The notes under the pieces are model-generated. The model saw only the letters and a list, made by a program, of their open reading frames with translations. It was not told the DNA's origin and made no database searches. This document shows, piece after piece, positions 7,820 to 17,143 of a stretch of DNA of 57,648 nucleotides; the first letter of the stretch is position 1, and each line of letters begins with the position of its first letter. The DNA comes from CAYILR01 sp964364175 (GTDB taxonomy: Bacteria > Bdellovibrionota > UBA1018): NCBI GenBank assembly GCA_964364175.1, contig CAYILR010000027.1, positions 1-57,648 on the forward strand. Direction: 5' to 3'. Position numbers and translations under genes: made by a program.

Positions 7820-9058
7820 ATGAAAAATCCAAACCGCTATACCTCGAAGTTTTACGCTGCGCTATTTTGCGCAACCGGACTTTTCGTCGCAAGTTTCGCA
7901 TTTGCAGCAGGTGGCGACAGCAGTGCCGGTGGGCACGGGGTCTTGAATCAAGGGAAAATCGAATTCTTGGATTTGCTGACTCAGGACCAGGCAAGCCTCG
8001 TCAAGAAAATCGATGTCGTCGGCGATCCGGCATTCGCGGAGGCATTGAACCATCTTCGCAAGATTCTTGCTGGCTTGCTTCCCCCCTCTGGAGATTCCGA
8101 GGAGATTTTCTACAAAACATTGATTGAAAACCTCGCTCAAATTGAATGGTATTTTTCAGAAAATCCTCTCGAGCAGGTCAAAGATCATCAGCTCGACCTG
8201 GATATTGGAAAAAATGTTTTACCCCTCCAGCTTGCAGTTCAGGACGAATCGGGGCACGTAGTTGTCAACTCGACATTTTTTGGATTGATGGATGTAGTCC
8301 AAAGGTCAGCGCTAATTTTTCACGAGGGGCTACTTTATAAATTGGGAACTTACGCACCTCGAGAAATGATCAGGAAAATAGGCCGTTTAGTTTATGATTT
8401 GAACTTAACCAGTGTCGAAAAAAGATCTAAAATCAGGGAAATCTTGAATCCCATTCATACGGCGATATTGAAAGGCGAATATGAGATGGAACTCGAGTAT
8501 TCGGATGGCTTTTATTCTAGATTCGAATCGTATGGCCTGATTCGTTTAGCTAAGGATTCGTCGATTGTGATGAATTACAAAAATTTCGATGTTTTGCAAC
8601 GCTCTGCCTGGAGTTCGCCGGGTCGGCAGATTTTTGCGGCTTCCAGTGATTTGTTTGGAAGTGAGATCAGCTTGAGAATGGCTATCGATTGGAATGATAA
8701 CCCAGATCAAGTGACTCAACCCATAAAAAATTGTTTCAACATATTCGGAAACTTCAAAGATCAGTCCCCTCGATGTGAAGATCTCCGTTCTATAAATCGG
8801 TGGAGAATGAGAGATGCGATGATGCAAGAGGGAGATGAGGTGACCCTGCGATTGGTCAAAGGATACGAGCCAATCAAAGAGTTCAGGGTTGCGGTTCGGG
8901 TCAATGGTATTGTTCAGACGATTCAAAAGATGGCAGTATCGAACCCTATTCAGGGGTATGCATCAGTGGTCAGGGAATGCTCGAGTGAATTCTTTCGAAG
9001 GTACCCGTGTCATGGTGGGATTACTCGGATATATGATTTTAATCTGAAATTTAAATAA
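7820..9058 (+). CDS. exported protein of unknown function, paired with regulator 3
   Basis: The 412-residue product has a long signal peptide ending FAFAA and the mature start GGDSSAGGHG. The central segment ALIFHEGLLYKLG occupies the position of the HE motif in the two tandem-unit proteins, though what follows differs. Four Cys occur in the C-terminal third. A strong AGGAG site precedes ATG 7820. It lies divergent to a TIGR02147 regulator, making the third regulator/exported-protein pair in 5.8 kb. No function recognised. Confidence 0.8.
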   Translation: MKNPNRYTSKFYAALFCATGLFVASFAFAAGGDSSAGGHGVLNQGKIEFLDLLTQDQASLVKKIDVVGDPAFAEALNHLRKILAGLLPPSGDSEEIFYKTLIENLAQIEWYFSENPLEQVKDHQLDLDIGKNVLPLQLAVQDESGHVVVNSTFFGLMDVVQRSALIFHEGLLYKLGTYAPREMIRKIGRLVYDLNLTSVEKRSKIREILNPIHTAILKGEYEMELEYSDGFYSRFESYGLIRLAKDSSIVMNYKNFDVLQRSAWSSPGRQIFAASSDLFGSEISLRMAIDWNDNPDQVTQPIKNCFNIFGNFKDQSPRCEDLRSINRWRMRDAMMQEGDEVTLRLVKGYEPIKEFRVAVRVNGIVQTIQKMAVSNPIQGYASVVRECSSEFFRRYPCHGGITRIYDFNLKFK

Positions 9059-9077
9059 CGTATCCACCGCTCCGCGG

Positions 9078-9122
9078 AAGATCACGCCGGTGCGTCTCCT
9101 GCAGATGCTCCGGCGTGATCTT
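9078..9122. other. perfect 13-bp stem-loop
   Basis: AAGATCACGCCGG (9078-9090) pairs perfectly with CCGGCGTGATCTT (9110-9122) across a 19-nt loop, between the stop at 9058 and the next ATG at 9147. No T-run follows, so it is more likely an mRNA stabiliser or repeat than a simple terminator. Confidence 0.6.
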
Positions 9123-9146
9123 GGCATAACTATAAAGGTATTTTTT

Positions 9147-9908
9147 ATGAAAAAATCACAGCATATGATTCGTTTTTTGAGTCAATCTCTCATTTTTGTT
9201 CTGTCTTTGAATTGTTTTTCTGGATCCGCTAACGATGGAATTTCGATGAAACCATCTTTTCAGGAATACCAAATATTTCAACTCAATCAGCCTATCGAGG
9301 ATTACCAATATCTCGTTATTCATGGGGATTCCGAGCAGGGCGTACGAGCTGAGCTAATCAACAATCTTGTCCAAGATAGCAGGGTTAAACAACGGACTGT
9401 TTTTCGTCAAGAAAGTGATTTCGTTGTCGATCATAAAAGCAACCCAGTGAGCTTTGGAAACTCTGGAGCCTCCGTTCCTGGACCTTACTTCACGTCTTTT
9501 CAACATGAGGACTTGGGTCAATCTTCGGATTCAAAGTTTTCAAAGCTCCTCATTCCCACCGATGATTCCTCTCATGTTTTGTTGGATGGTAAGGTTATTT
9601 CCGTTGCACGGCTTCGGGCAATCGCCCCCGATGAGAAGGTTTTTCTTTTACGACATCCTATTCATGGACGTTCCCGTTATGTCACTTTGTCGCCGGGTTT
9701 TGAAAATGGTTCGGAAAAGCTGCATTTTAGGACCTCGCTGATTGAAATCGCTCATCCAGCCAATGAAAGTCTGCCTCAAATTGAAATGGGCTTGAATACG
9801 CCGTTCATCGTAAATCGCAGGGGACATGCAGTCCGATTTGCTGGAGGAGAAGCGCCTTCGTCTCAGCCGCCTTACTTCAAGGGCATGTTTTCAGCAGGCG
9901 ATGATTAG
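9147..9908 (+). CDS. exported protein with two internal repeats, probably frameshifted at its 3' end
   Basis: Start placed at ATG 9147, which gives a signal peptide (MKKSQHMIRFLSQSLIF...) and follows AAAGG at 9135-9139; the longer frame to 9090 crosses the hairpin. The 253-residue frame contains two related segments: one with NPVSFGNSGASVPGPYF and one with HAVRFAGGEAPSSQPPYF. The second is cut off by TAG 9906-9908. The missing half continues in the +1 frame (see 9901-10023). Function unknown; no catalytic motif seen. Confidence 0.65.
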   Translation: MKKSQHMIRFLSQSLIFVLSLNCFSGSANDGISMKPSFQEYQIFQLNQPIEDYQYLVIHGDSEQGVRAELINNLVQDSRVKQRTVFRQESDFVVDHKSNPVSFGNSGASVPGPYFTSFQHEDLGQSSDSKFSKLLIPTDDSSHVLLDGKVISVARLRAIAPDEKVFLLRHPIHGRSRYVTLSPGFENGSEKLHFRTSLIEIAHPANESLPQIEMGLNTPFIVNRRGHAVRFAGGEAPSSQPPYFKGMFSAGDD

Positions 9909-10023
9909 CTCAGACGGAAAAAGCCTTCTCATTAAAGGTGCAGATGGACAAAAAACTGTGCGTGTCGAGGAAGTGAACATTTGGGCTCCTGAGGAAAGTT
10001 GTGCAGATCTTTTGCGTTCCTAG
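9901..10023 (+). pseudogene. out-of-frame continuation of the 9147 protein
   Basis: This frame opens with ATG 9901, overlapping the stop of the preceding frame, and encodes 40 residues ending CADLLRS. Its segment DGQKTVRVEEVNIWAPEE aligns by eye with DGKVISVARLRAIAPDE, the end of the first internal repeat of the upstream protein. The simplest reading is one original gene split by a frameshift; a short coupled gene or programmed slippage are alternatives. No Shine-Dalgarno sequence of its own is obvious. Confidence 0.5.
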
Positions 10024-10107
10024 TGTCTGATACCTAATTATTGTTGATGTTTGAAGAATCCACCGGTGTTTGGATCTGCAATAACCACACACCTAGACAT
10101 GCTGTAA

Positions 10108-10136
10108 GGTCAGTTGAAAAAGTGCGTGAACTGACC
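10108..10136. terminator. stem-loop downstream of the frameshifted gene
   Basis: GGTCAGTT (10108-10115) pairs with AACTGACC (10129-10136) across 13 nt. The sequence after it is A-rich, not T-rich. It sits between convergent genes and may end one of the two transcripts. Confidence 0.35.
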
Positions 10137-10179
10137 CGATTAAAAAAGTGTTCTGGTTGGGACTTCGTTAGACAATGAT

Positions 10180-11394
10180 TCAAACCAAGAAAGAAAAATC
10201 ACTGCAAAAATTTTCCTTGGTCCAAACCACTCGTTGATTTGAATTCTGCCTGAGAAATGCTTTGGATAGATTTTTGACCCCGTCGCTCCATTTGACTTCG
10301 AGGTACCATTTTTCTCGCATATAAAAGTCAATTTCACCCTGAGGTGAATCAAAGTAGCCCATGCGTGAATGAGCTCCCAGTCTGCGCCTCAACTCTTCGT
10401 GCGCTACCTGTTCGGCCATCGCACCGATCCATGAATCCGGGCGTCTTTGCCCGGAAACTTCGATGGCCAGATGAAAAAGAAGAGGGTCTGTGAAATAGAA
10501 TTTTTTTTGTTTTTTGAATCGAAAAGCTCCTGTGCTCGGATCAATGGCATACAGCGTTTTGATGGCGAACAGGTCTTCGAGGAGCTGAATATACCCCATT
10601 GCAGTGTGATGCGAGCCCATCTGAGTTTGGCTTGCGATGCTTTGCAAGCTGAGTTGAGAGGAAAGAGATAACGACAAGCGGCCCAAAACCTCTCTCAAAT
10701 AGACTTCCTGTTTTTGTTGTTTCAGGCAATCGCCCCGCAGCCACTTCCAATAATCTTCGATGGCGTTTACCGGGGATGTGAGTTTTGGCCCAGCTTCCTT
10801 TAAAGCCGGAGGAAATCCTCCGATGTGAAAAAAAGCTTCCAACAATGCCACGCGATCTGCTTGAATTTCACTGCGGGATTTCCAACCCGCCTGCTCGACC
10901 ATTTCTAGCCACTCCGAAACCCCCATGGGCATGAGCAGGTATTCTCCCCCATGCCCCCATCGCCCAGGCATAGTGTCGGCGCCTTGCCTGAGGTCAATGG
11001 CGCTCGAACCTGTGAGTACGATGGTCACATCCAATCTGCTATCCAAAACCCCTTTGACCGAGCGCCACCATTCAGAAACGAAAGTCACCTCATCGAGAAA
11101 AATATACTTTCGTTCTGAGAGCGTTTTGAGAAGTTCGGTGAGTTGAGCATGATTTTCGATAGGTTCGCAGCTCAGATAGTAAGCCTGGTGAGGACCCAAC
11201 TCAGGATTCTGGCAGACTTGGAAAAGCAAGGTTTTCAGCCAGGAGCTTTTGCCCACTTGGCGAGGACCACGAATTACGTACAGCCCTGTGTCGAGAGAAA
11301 TTTTTGGATAAGAGCGGCGAAAAGGCATCCTTTGAACACTGACTAGATGCCGATCTTCAAGTTCCCAATCTTGTTTTTCCCAGAAATTCTGCAC
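10180..11394 (-). CDS. AAA ATPase with C-terminal DUF4143 domain
   Basis: The 404-residue product belongs to the widespread AAA/DUF4143 family of unknown cellular role. The Walker A GPRQVGKS is at residues 43-50, the Walker B YIFLDEV follows about 50 residues later, then the sensor-like VLTGSSA. The C-terminal part has the PD-(D/E)XK-like core of DUF4143 (EIDFYMREKWYLEVKW). The start is GTG at 11394; the next in-frame ATG (residue 23) would still keep all motifs. It lies downstream of the peptide importer operon on the same strand but with a 59-nt gap and no clear functional link. Confidence 0.85.
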   Translation of the reverse strand: MQNFWEKQDWELEDRHLVSVQRMPFRRSYPKISLDTGLYVIRGPRQVGKSSWLKTLLFQVCQNPELGPHQAYYLSCEPIENHAQLTELLKTLSERKYIFLDEVTFVSEWWRSVKGVLDSRLDVTIVLTGSSAIDLRQGADTMPGRWGHGGEYLLMPMGVSEWLEMVEQAGWKSRSEIQADRVALLEAFFHIGGFPPALKEAGPKLTSPVNAIEDYWKWLRGDCLKQQKQEVYLREVLGRLSLSLSSQLSLQSIASQTQMGSHHTAMGYIQLLEDLFAIKTLYAIDPSTGAFRFKKQKKFYFTDPLLFHLAIEVSGQRRPDSWIGAMAEQVAHEELRRRLGAHSRMGYFDSPQGEIDFYMREKWYLEVKWSDGVKNLSKAFLRQNSNQRVVWTKENFCSDFSFLV

Positions 11395-11453
11395 AGTTAG
11401 AATGTATCACGGTTTTTGGGCAGCGTACAGCCTGAAATTGGGCAGTGACTGTT

Positions 11454-12458
11454 TTATTCAGCAAACAAACAAGACGCCTGATGCTCGTTTTTTCCACCCG
11501 AAGGATAGGCTTTGAGCGCAGGCCGTTCATGCTTACATCGATCCTGAGCAACCGGACACCGAGGATGGAAGTAGCAACCACTTGGTGGCGAAATCGGCGA
11601 AGGCACATCACCTCGCAAGATCACGCGGTCTTTCTTGTAGGTCGGATCGGGAATGGGAATCGCGGACAGAAGTGCTCTTGTGTAAGGATGCTTGGGTTGG
11701 GCGTACAAATCTTCGGCATCCGCGATCTCCGCGATTTTTCCCAGGTACATGACCGCCACACGATTGGAAATATGCTCCACGACTTTCAGGTCGTGCGCGA
11801 TGAAGAGATAGGTCAATCCCAGTTCTTTTTGCAGGTCCTGCATCAGGTTGATGATCTGCGCCTGAATCGAAACATCGAGTGCCGAAACCGGTTCGTCGCA
11901 AACAATGAATTCCGGTTCCATGGCCAACGCACGGGCAATACAGATCCGTTGCCGCTGGCCGCCCGAAAATTCGTGGGGATACCGAGAAATCGACTCGCGT
12001 CGCAATCCGCAAAGATCTAGCAGCTTCAAGATTCGATCCCGTCGATCATGTTTGTCTTTGGCGATTTTGTGAATATCCAGCGGTTCGCCCAAAATACTCT
12101 CCACCGTCATCCGAGGATTCAGCGAAGCATAAGGATCCTGGAAAATAATCTGCATATTGCGGCGAAGTTTGCGCATCTCTGCCGGTGGGAGGTGAGTGAT
12201 GTCTTGTCCCTTGAAGAGAACCTGGCCCGAGGTAGGTTCGATCAATCGCAAAATACATCGTCCCAGTGTAGATTTTCCGCAACCCGATTCTCCAACAAGA
12301 CCTAAAGTTTCGCCTTTGCGAATTTCAAACGAAACGTCTGACACGGCCTGCACGCTAGCCACTTCTCGAGACAGCAACCCACCGTGAATGGGGAATCGTT
12401 TCACCAAGTTTCGAACAGAGAGCAGTACATCTGAAGAATTTTTAGTTTCCAAGTTCAT
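11454..12458 (-). CDS. oppF: oligopeptide/dipeptide ABC importer ATPase (OppF/DppF)
   Basis: The 334-residue cytoplasmic ATPase hydrolyses ATP for the peptide importer. Walker A GESGCGKST lies near residues 56-64, the ABC signature FSGGQRQR near 164-171 and Walker B FIVCDEPVSALD follows. The C-terminal oligopeptide-transporter extension has the Cys-rich segment GCYFHPRCPVAQDRC. The ATG overlaps the TGA of the upstream oppD in ATGA, so the ATPases are coupled. Opp and Dpp cannot be separated by sequence alone. Confidence 0.93.
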   Translation of the reverse strand: MNLETKNSSDVLLSVRNLVKRFPIHGGLLSREVASVQAVSDVSFEIRKGETLGLVGESGCGKSTLGRCILRLIEPTSGQVLFKGQDITHLPPAEMRKLRRNMQIIFQDPYASLNPRMTVESILGEPLDIHKIAKDKHDRRDRILKLLDLCGLRRESISRYPHEFSGGQRQRICIARALAMEPEFIVCDEPVSALDVSIQAQIINLMQDLQKELGLTYLFIAHDLKVVEHISNRVAVMYLGKIAEIADAEDLYAQPKHPYTRALLSAIPIPDPTYKKDRVILRGDVPSPISPPSGCYFHPRCPVAQDRCKHERPALKAYPSGGKNEHQASCLFAE

Positions 12459-13468
12459 ATATCCTTCACGCAGCGAATCGCATGGGGCAGCACGGGATCA
12501 GCCAAGATGACCCGCAAATCCGGTTCTTTTCCACGGCATTCGTCCACGACATAAGTGCATCGCTCCTGAAATCGGCAACCTTGCGGCAACTCGAGCATAT
12601 TAGGAACAATCCCGGGAATTGGCTCCAGGCGTTTTTTCTTGATCTTGCCGGTGGGATCTTTGCTCAAGGTCGGAATGCTGTTGAGGAGTCCCTTTGTGTA
12701 CGGATGTTTGGGGTGTGCAAAAATTTCTTTTACTTCACCTTGCTCGGCGATTTTTCCAGCGTACATGACCATGACTTCGTCAGCGACTTCGGCCACGACT
12801 CCCAGATCGTGGGTGATGAGGATCATCGCCATGCCCACTTTTTCCTGCAGGCTCCGGAGTAGATCCAAAATCTGCGCCTGAATCGTCACGTCGAGTGCTG
12901 TTGTGGGTTCGTCAGCGATCAGAATTTTTGGATTGCAAGAAAGAGCCATGGCGATCATCACGCGCTGGCGCATTCCACCGGAGAGCTGGTGAGGATAATC
13001 CTCGACACGTTTGTCTGGCGCTGGGATTCCGACTAGCTTGAGCATCTCTACTGCTTTGTCGGCAATGTCCTTGCGGCTGAGTCCCTTTTGATGAAGCGCA
13101 ATGGTTTCTCTGATTTGATTTCCGATGGTGAACACGGGATTCAAAGAAGTCATCGGCTCCTGAAAAATCATCGAGATTTCGTTGCCACGGATTCGTCGCA
13201 TATCACCCATGTTGAGTTTCAGCAGGTCGCGGCCTTGGTACAAGATTTCGCCACCCACGATTTTTCCCGGGGGGGATTGAATCAGTCGCATGATCGAGAG
13301 GCTGGTGACGCTCTTGCCGCAGCCGGATTCACCGACGATGCCGAGAGTTTTGCCAGGATAAACGTTGAAGCTGACACCATCGACCGCACGAACTTCACCC
13401 CCCTCGGTGAAGAAAGAAGTTTGGAGATTTTTGACTTCTAGAATTTTTTCGCTCACTGTTGTGCTCAC
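12455..13468 (-). CDS. oppD: oligopeptide/dipeptide ABC importer ATPase (OppD/DppD)
   Basis: The 337-residue partner ATPase has Walker A GESGCGKSV, signature LSGGMRQR and Walker B ILIADEPTTALD, ending with the Cys-containing GCRFQERCTYVVDEC. The start is set at GTG 13468: it has AAGGAGC about 10 nt upstream and begins 2 nt after the stop of oppC. The longer open frame to 13579 would overlap oppC by over 100 nt without adding a domain. Confidence 0.93.
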   Translation of the reverse strand: MSTTVSEKILEVKNLQTSFFTEGGEVRAVDGVSFNVYPGKTLGIVGESGCGKSVTSLSIMRLIQSPPGKIVGGEILYQGRDLLKLNMGDMRRIRGNEISMIFQEPMTSLNPVFTIGNQIRETIALHQKGLSRKDIADKAVEMLKLVGIPAPDKRVEDYPHQLSGGMRQRVMIAMALSCNPKILIADEPTTALDVTIQAQILDLLRSLQEKVGMAMILITHDLGVVAEVADEVMVMYAGKIAEQGEVKEIFAHPKHPYTKGLLNSIPTLSKDPTGKIKKKRLEPIPGIVPNMLELPQGCRFQERCTYVVDECRGKEPDLRVILADPVLPHAIRCVKDI

Positions 13469-13470
13469 TG

Positions 13471-14307
13471 CTATCGTTGCTCCTTGGGGTCGAGTGCATC
13501 TCGCAGTGCATCCCCGAGAATGTTCAATGCCAACACTACCAGAAAGAGCGCCGTGCTGGCACCTGTTAATTGCCACCACACGCCTCGGGTGAGCTCGTTT
13601 TTGGAGTCATCAATCATGATTCCCCAGCTGGGTAGACCGACTGCTCCCAGGCCCAAGAACGAGAGCAAAACTTCGGACTTGATGGCCGACATGAATTGAA
13701 TCGAAAAGTGAATGATCACGAAATGAGAAATATTGGGGAGGATGTGGCGAAATATCCGCTTTGAATGACTTGCGCCCAGGCTTTGAGCGGCGATGACGTA
13801 TTCGCGATTTTTGTGCTTGGCGACTTCGCCCCGAATCACGCGAGCCAAGCTGATCCAAGCCGTGACGCTCAGAGCTGCGTACACAGCCGTGATTCCCCGG
13901 CCCATGGCGTAGGCGATAGCGATCAAAAGCATCATATTGGGAATCGAGGACAGAGTGCTGTAGATCCAAACGACGACCTCGTCGATCCAGCCGCCAAAAT
14001 ATCCGGCAGCGGCACCCAAGCCCACGCCGATCGGAATGCTGATCAATGTGGTGATGAGCCCGATCCCCAAAGCAATCCGAGCACCGTGCAGAGTTTTGTA
14101 CATCACGCTTCGGCCGAAGATGTCGGTACCCAACCAAAGTTTGAATTCACTCAAAGACGGATGTGTGTAGGAAGGAGCAACGGCCTCGTTCCAAGGAGAA
14201 GCGATCCACTCGAGTTGAGTGAGCAGAGCAATCACTACGTAGAAACCAAACAAAAACGCACAAGCAATGGCTGTTCGGTTTCTGAGGAATACGCGCCAAG
14301 ATCTCAT
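13471..14307 (-). CDS. oppC: peptide ABC importer permease (OppC/DppC)
   Basis: The 278-residue inner-membrane permease has a first membrane helix near residues 12-31, the long periplasmic loop containing the LGTDIFGRSV motif, and the conserved cytoplasmic EAA-type loop (VIAAQSLGASHSKRIFRHILPN). It forms the channel with OppB. Its ATG overlaps the stop of oppB (ATGA). Confidence 0.94.
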   Translation of the reverse strand: MRSWRVFLRNRTAIACAFLFGFYVVIALLTQLEWIASPWNEAVAPSYTHPSLSEFKLWLGTDIFGRSVMYKTLHGARIALGIGLITTLISIPIGVGLGAAAGYFGGWIDEVVVWIYSTLSSIPNMMLLIAIAYAMGRGITAVYAALSVTAWISLARVIRGEVAKHKNREYVIAAQSLGASHSKRIFRHILPNISHFVIIHFSIQFMSAIKSEVLLSFLGLGAVGLPSWGIMIDDSKNELTRGVWWQLTGASTALFLVVLALNILGDALRDALDPKEQR

Positions 14308-15245
14308 CTGGACATCCTCGGATCAAAAACTCGGTACATAATATCAGTCATCAGGTTTCCAAAAATCATCAGGAGTGATTGGAAAACAGTCATGGCCTTG
14401 ATCACCGGAAAGTCACTACCGTGAAGCGCATCGATCGTCATATTGCCGAGTCCTGGGACGGCAAAAAAACTTTCGAGCAAAAACGATCCCAGAATCAGCA
14501 TGGGGATTTCGACGACGACGTGAGTGAGGACGGGGACTGCGCTGTTTTTTAAAACATGCTTAAAAAGCACGACCCGTTCGTTGAGACCTTTCGCCCGGGC
14601 AGTTCGGACATAGTCCTGTCGCACTTCTTCGATCATCGCTGTACGAAAAAATCTCACATCGTATCCCATGCTCAGGATGATCCAAATCAATCCGGGGAGT
14701 GCAATGTATTGCAGTCTCTCCGACCAGTCGGCTTCGTACCCTGAGATGGGAAATAACCCAGCTTGGAATGCGAAAAAGTATTGCCCTCCGAGAATGTAGG
14801 CCAAAATAGGCACGCTCATTCCCAGAATGCAGGCAATCGAAACGACTCGATCCACCCATCGCCCCAGAAAATAAGCAGTCAGTAGCCCAAGTGAAAGTGC
14901 AATCACCGTAGTGAGGAAAAACGCGGGAATCGCAATCGAGAGAGTAGGGCCGATTCCTCGCGCGATCATCGAAGTGATCTGCTCGTGAGTGGCGTAACTC
15001 CGACCAAAGTCAAAGGTTGCAATCTGCACAAGATAATCCCAGAACTGCTTCCAGAGCGGTTGATCCAATCCCAGCTGATGTCTGAGCGCGATGACCTGTG
15101 CCTTCGTCGCATGCTTGCCCAACATCTGATAGACGGGATCGCCGCCTACGACATGGAAAAGCAGAAATACTGCCAGTGCCACGCCAAACACAGTGGTCAG
15201 CGCGCTGAGGATTTTGCGGGGAATTTCGGTGACTAACGAACTCAT
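14304..15245 (-). CDS. oppB: peptide ABC importer permease (OppB/DppB)
   Basis: The 313-residue permease has an N-terminal membrane helix, the QLGLDQPLWKQF motif typical of OppB/DppB, and the EAA loop segment YVRTARAKGLNERVVLFKHVLKN. It follows the binding protein gene by 9 nt and overlaps oppC by four bases. Confidence 0.94.
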   Translation of the reverse strand: MSSLVTEIPRKILSALTTVFGVALAVFLLFHVVGGDPVYQMLGKHATKAQVIALRHQLGLDQPLWKQFWDYLVQIATFDFGRSYATHEQITSMIARGIGPTLSIAIPAFFLTTVIALSLGLLTAYFLGRWVDRVVSIACILGMSVPILAYILGGQYFFAFQAGLFPISGYEADWSERLQYIALPGLIWIILSMGYDVRFFRTAMIEEVRQDYVRTARAKGLNERVVLFKHVLKNSAVPVLTHVVVEIPMLILGSFLLESFFAVPGLGNMTIDALHGSDFPVIKAMTVFQSLLMIFGNLMTDIMYRVFDPRMSR

Positions 15246-15254
15246 GGTTTTTTT

Positions 15255-17033
15255 TTACTTCACGTTTTTTAAAGCCGGATCAATGCCATAGTACTTGAAC
15301 ATTGCATGATCAAACTCAACAAACTTGTAGTTCTTGAGCCATGGCTGAATCGTCGCAGCTAAGAGCCGGTGGTAGTGAGGCACGTAAGGCACGTCCTCGT
15401 TCATGATCATCAGCATTTTCTTGTACAGCTGAGTCCTTTGAGGCCCGTCCATGAGATTCAGGGCTTGTTCGTAAAATTTATCAAACTCAGGATTGATGTA
15501 GTTGGCGTCGTTGGGTCCAGGAGAAATATTTTTGGAATAGAACATCTGAAGGAAGTTCTCCGCATCGGGATAATCCGCGCCCCAGCCCCATTGCCACATC
15601 TGGCCTTTTTTGTTTTTGATTTTTTCTTGGAAATCCGGCCAGGTCAGTGAGCTGACATTCAACTGCACTCCGATTTCAGACAGGGATTTCTGCATGAATT
15701 CACTTTTCTGCCGACTGTTGGAATCCGATAGGCTGAGGTAGTCGATGGGAGCGAGTCCTTTCCCGCCGGGGTACCCCGCCTTAGCCAACAGCTCTTTGGC
15801 CTTTGAAATATTATATTGGCGAAGTGGATTTTTATAAGCCGGGTCGTTGCCGTTGAGTCCAGGAGGGATGATGCCCTGTGCGAGCTCGACCATGCCTCCA
15901 AAGAAGAGTTGCCCCATTTTTTCTGAGTCAATGGCCAGGCTGATGGCTTGGCGCAGAGTCTTATTTTTTCCCAGCACGGGATCTTCCATGTTGAAACTGT
16001 CACGTACCACTTCGAGTTGAGGAACGAGAACCAGGGAAATTCCCTTGGCTTTCAAATCGGGTGCGATTTCTTTGTTCGGGGTGATTGCCTTTCCGTAAAC
16101 ATCTTTGGGGAGTTCCACCTGATCAAATTTTCCAGCCAGGAAGTTCAACCAACGAGGTTGCTCTTCGACAACGATGTTGAGAACAAATTTTTCCGCCAGA
16201 GGTAGTTCCTTGCCCGCATCCTTGAGGAGTCCTTTGGCTTCGTCACCTGGCGCGCCTTCGCTCGGGTAGTATTCTTTGCGGAAGGTGGGATTTTTCACAT
16301 AAACGATTTTGGAGCTTCCTTGGAAATTGACCAGCCGGAATGGGCCGGTTCCCACCGCGTGGTTTTGGAATTCGAGCCCATAATGTTCTACTGCCTCGCG
16401 AGGCACGACGAATGCAGCAGGCATGGCGAGGAAGTAGCTGAATTGAGAAAGTCGTTTGACCAGCCGGATTTGAAGCGTGTAGCGATCCACCGCTTTTAAC
16501 CCTTCAACGGAAAGTTTGTAATCAGCCTGGCCTTTTTTGTCGGCCAGATCTCTCCAGTCATTCAGGCCCGCGATCCGGCCATCAAAGATCCACCAGGATC
16601 CGGCTCTGAGTTTGGGATCGGCGAGGCGTTTGAAGGAGTAAACAAAATCTTCGGCTACGAGTTCGCGTCCTTTGCCTTGAGTGGATTTGAAGCTCGGGTC
16701 GTCTTGAAAAAGGACTCCTTTTTTAATTTTGAAAGTATAGGTCAAGCCATCCTGGCTGATGTCGGGCATTCCATCCGCCAAGGCAGGAATTAATACATAA
16801 GGTCGTTTGAGATAGTGGTACTGCAGCAGCCCCTCATAAACGAGTCCTGTGGCTCGGCCTGCATAAAGATCATCGGCGAGTTGTGGATCGAGGCCTTTGA
16901 CCCGCTCCTTGCTCATCCAATTGATGGTGTAGGGGGAGTCCGGGATCTTTTTGGTGCAGCCGGTTTGAACGATGAAAAGTAAAATTATATTGGAAACGGA
17001 TAGGAAAGTACGACGGGAAAACATCCTCGACAC
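15255..17033 (-). CDS. oppA: peptide-binding lipoprotein of the ABC importer (OppA/DppA)
   Basis: The 592-residue product is an extracytoplasmic solute-binding protein family 5 member that captures peptides and delivers them to the OppBC channel. The signal peptide ends in VQTGC, a slightly unusual lipobox, so it is probably membrane-anchored. Family features include TYTFKIKKGVLFQDDP and the C-terminal QWGWGADYPDAENFLQMFYS. It is first in a complete oppABCDF operon with 2-nt gaps or overlaps after oppB. GAGG lies 7-10 nt before ATG 17033. Confidence 0.92.
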   Translation of the reverse strand: MSRMFSRRTFLSVSNIILLFIVQTGCTKKIPDSPYTINWMSKERVKGLDPQLADDLYAGRATGLVYEGLLQYHYLKRPYVLIPALADGMPDISQDGLTYTFKIKKGVLFQDDPSFKSTQGKGRELVAEDFVYSFKRLADPKLRAGSWWIFDGRIAGLNDWRDLADKKGQADYKLSVEGLKAVDRYTLQIRLVKRLSQFSYFLAMPAAFVVPREAVEHYGLEFQNHAVGTGPFRLVNFQGSSKIVYVKNPTFRKEYYPSEGAPGDEAKGLLKDAGKELPLAEKFVLNIVVEEQPRWLNFLAGKFDQVELPKDVYGKAITPNKEIAPDLKAKGISLVLVPQLEVVRDSFNMEDPVLGKNKTLRQAISLAIDSEKMGQLFFGGMVELAQGIIPPGLNGNDPAYKNPLRQYNISKAKELLAKAGYPGGKGLAPIDYLSLSDSNSRQKSEFMQKSLSEIGVQLNVSSLTWPDFQEKIKNKKGQMWQWGWGADYPDAENFLQMFYSKNISPGPNDANYINPEFDKFYEQALNLMDGPQRTQLYKKMLMIMNEDVPYVPHYHRLLAATIQPWLKNYKFVEFDHAMFKYYGIDPALKNVK

Positions 17034-17143
17034 CTCATTATTTATTGACGCAATGATGGCCGTTCACTAGCGCAGATTTTGCAGCCAGCTTTCCCCCACC
17101 GAGGGACTTACCAGAATCCGAGGCGTTTTGTAAAGGACCCGCT

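Noticed and set aside
4089..9058. HExxH zinc metalloproteases
   Set aside because: The HE motif is followed by Gly or a hydrophobic residue, not by the second His, in all four proteins.
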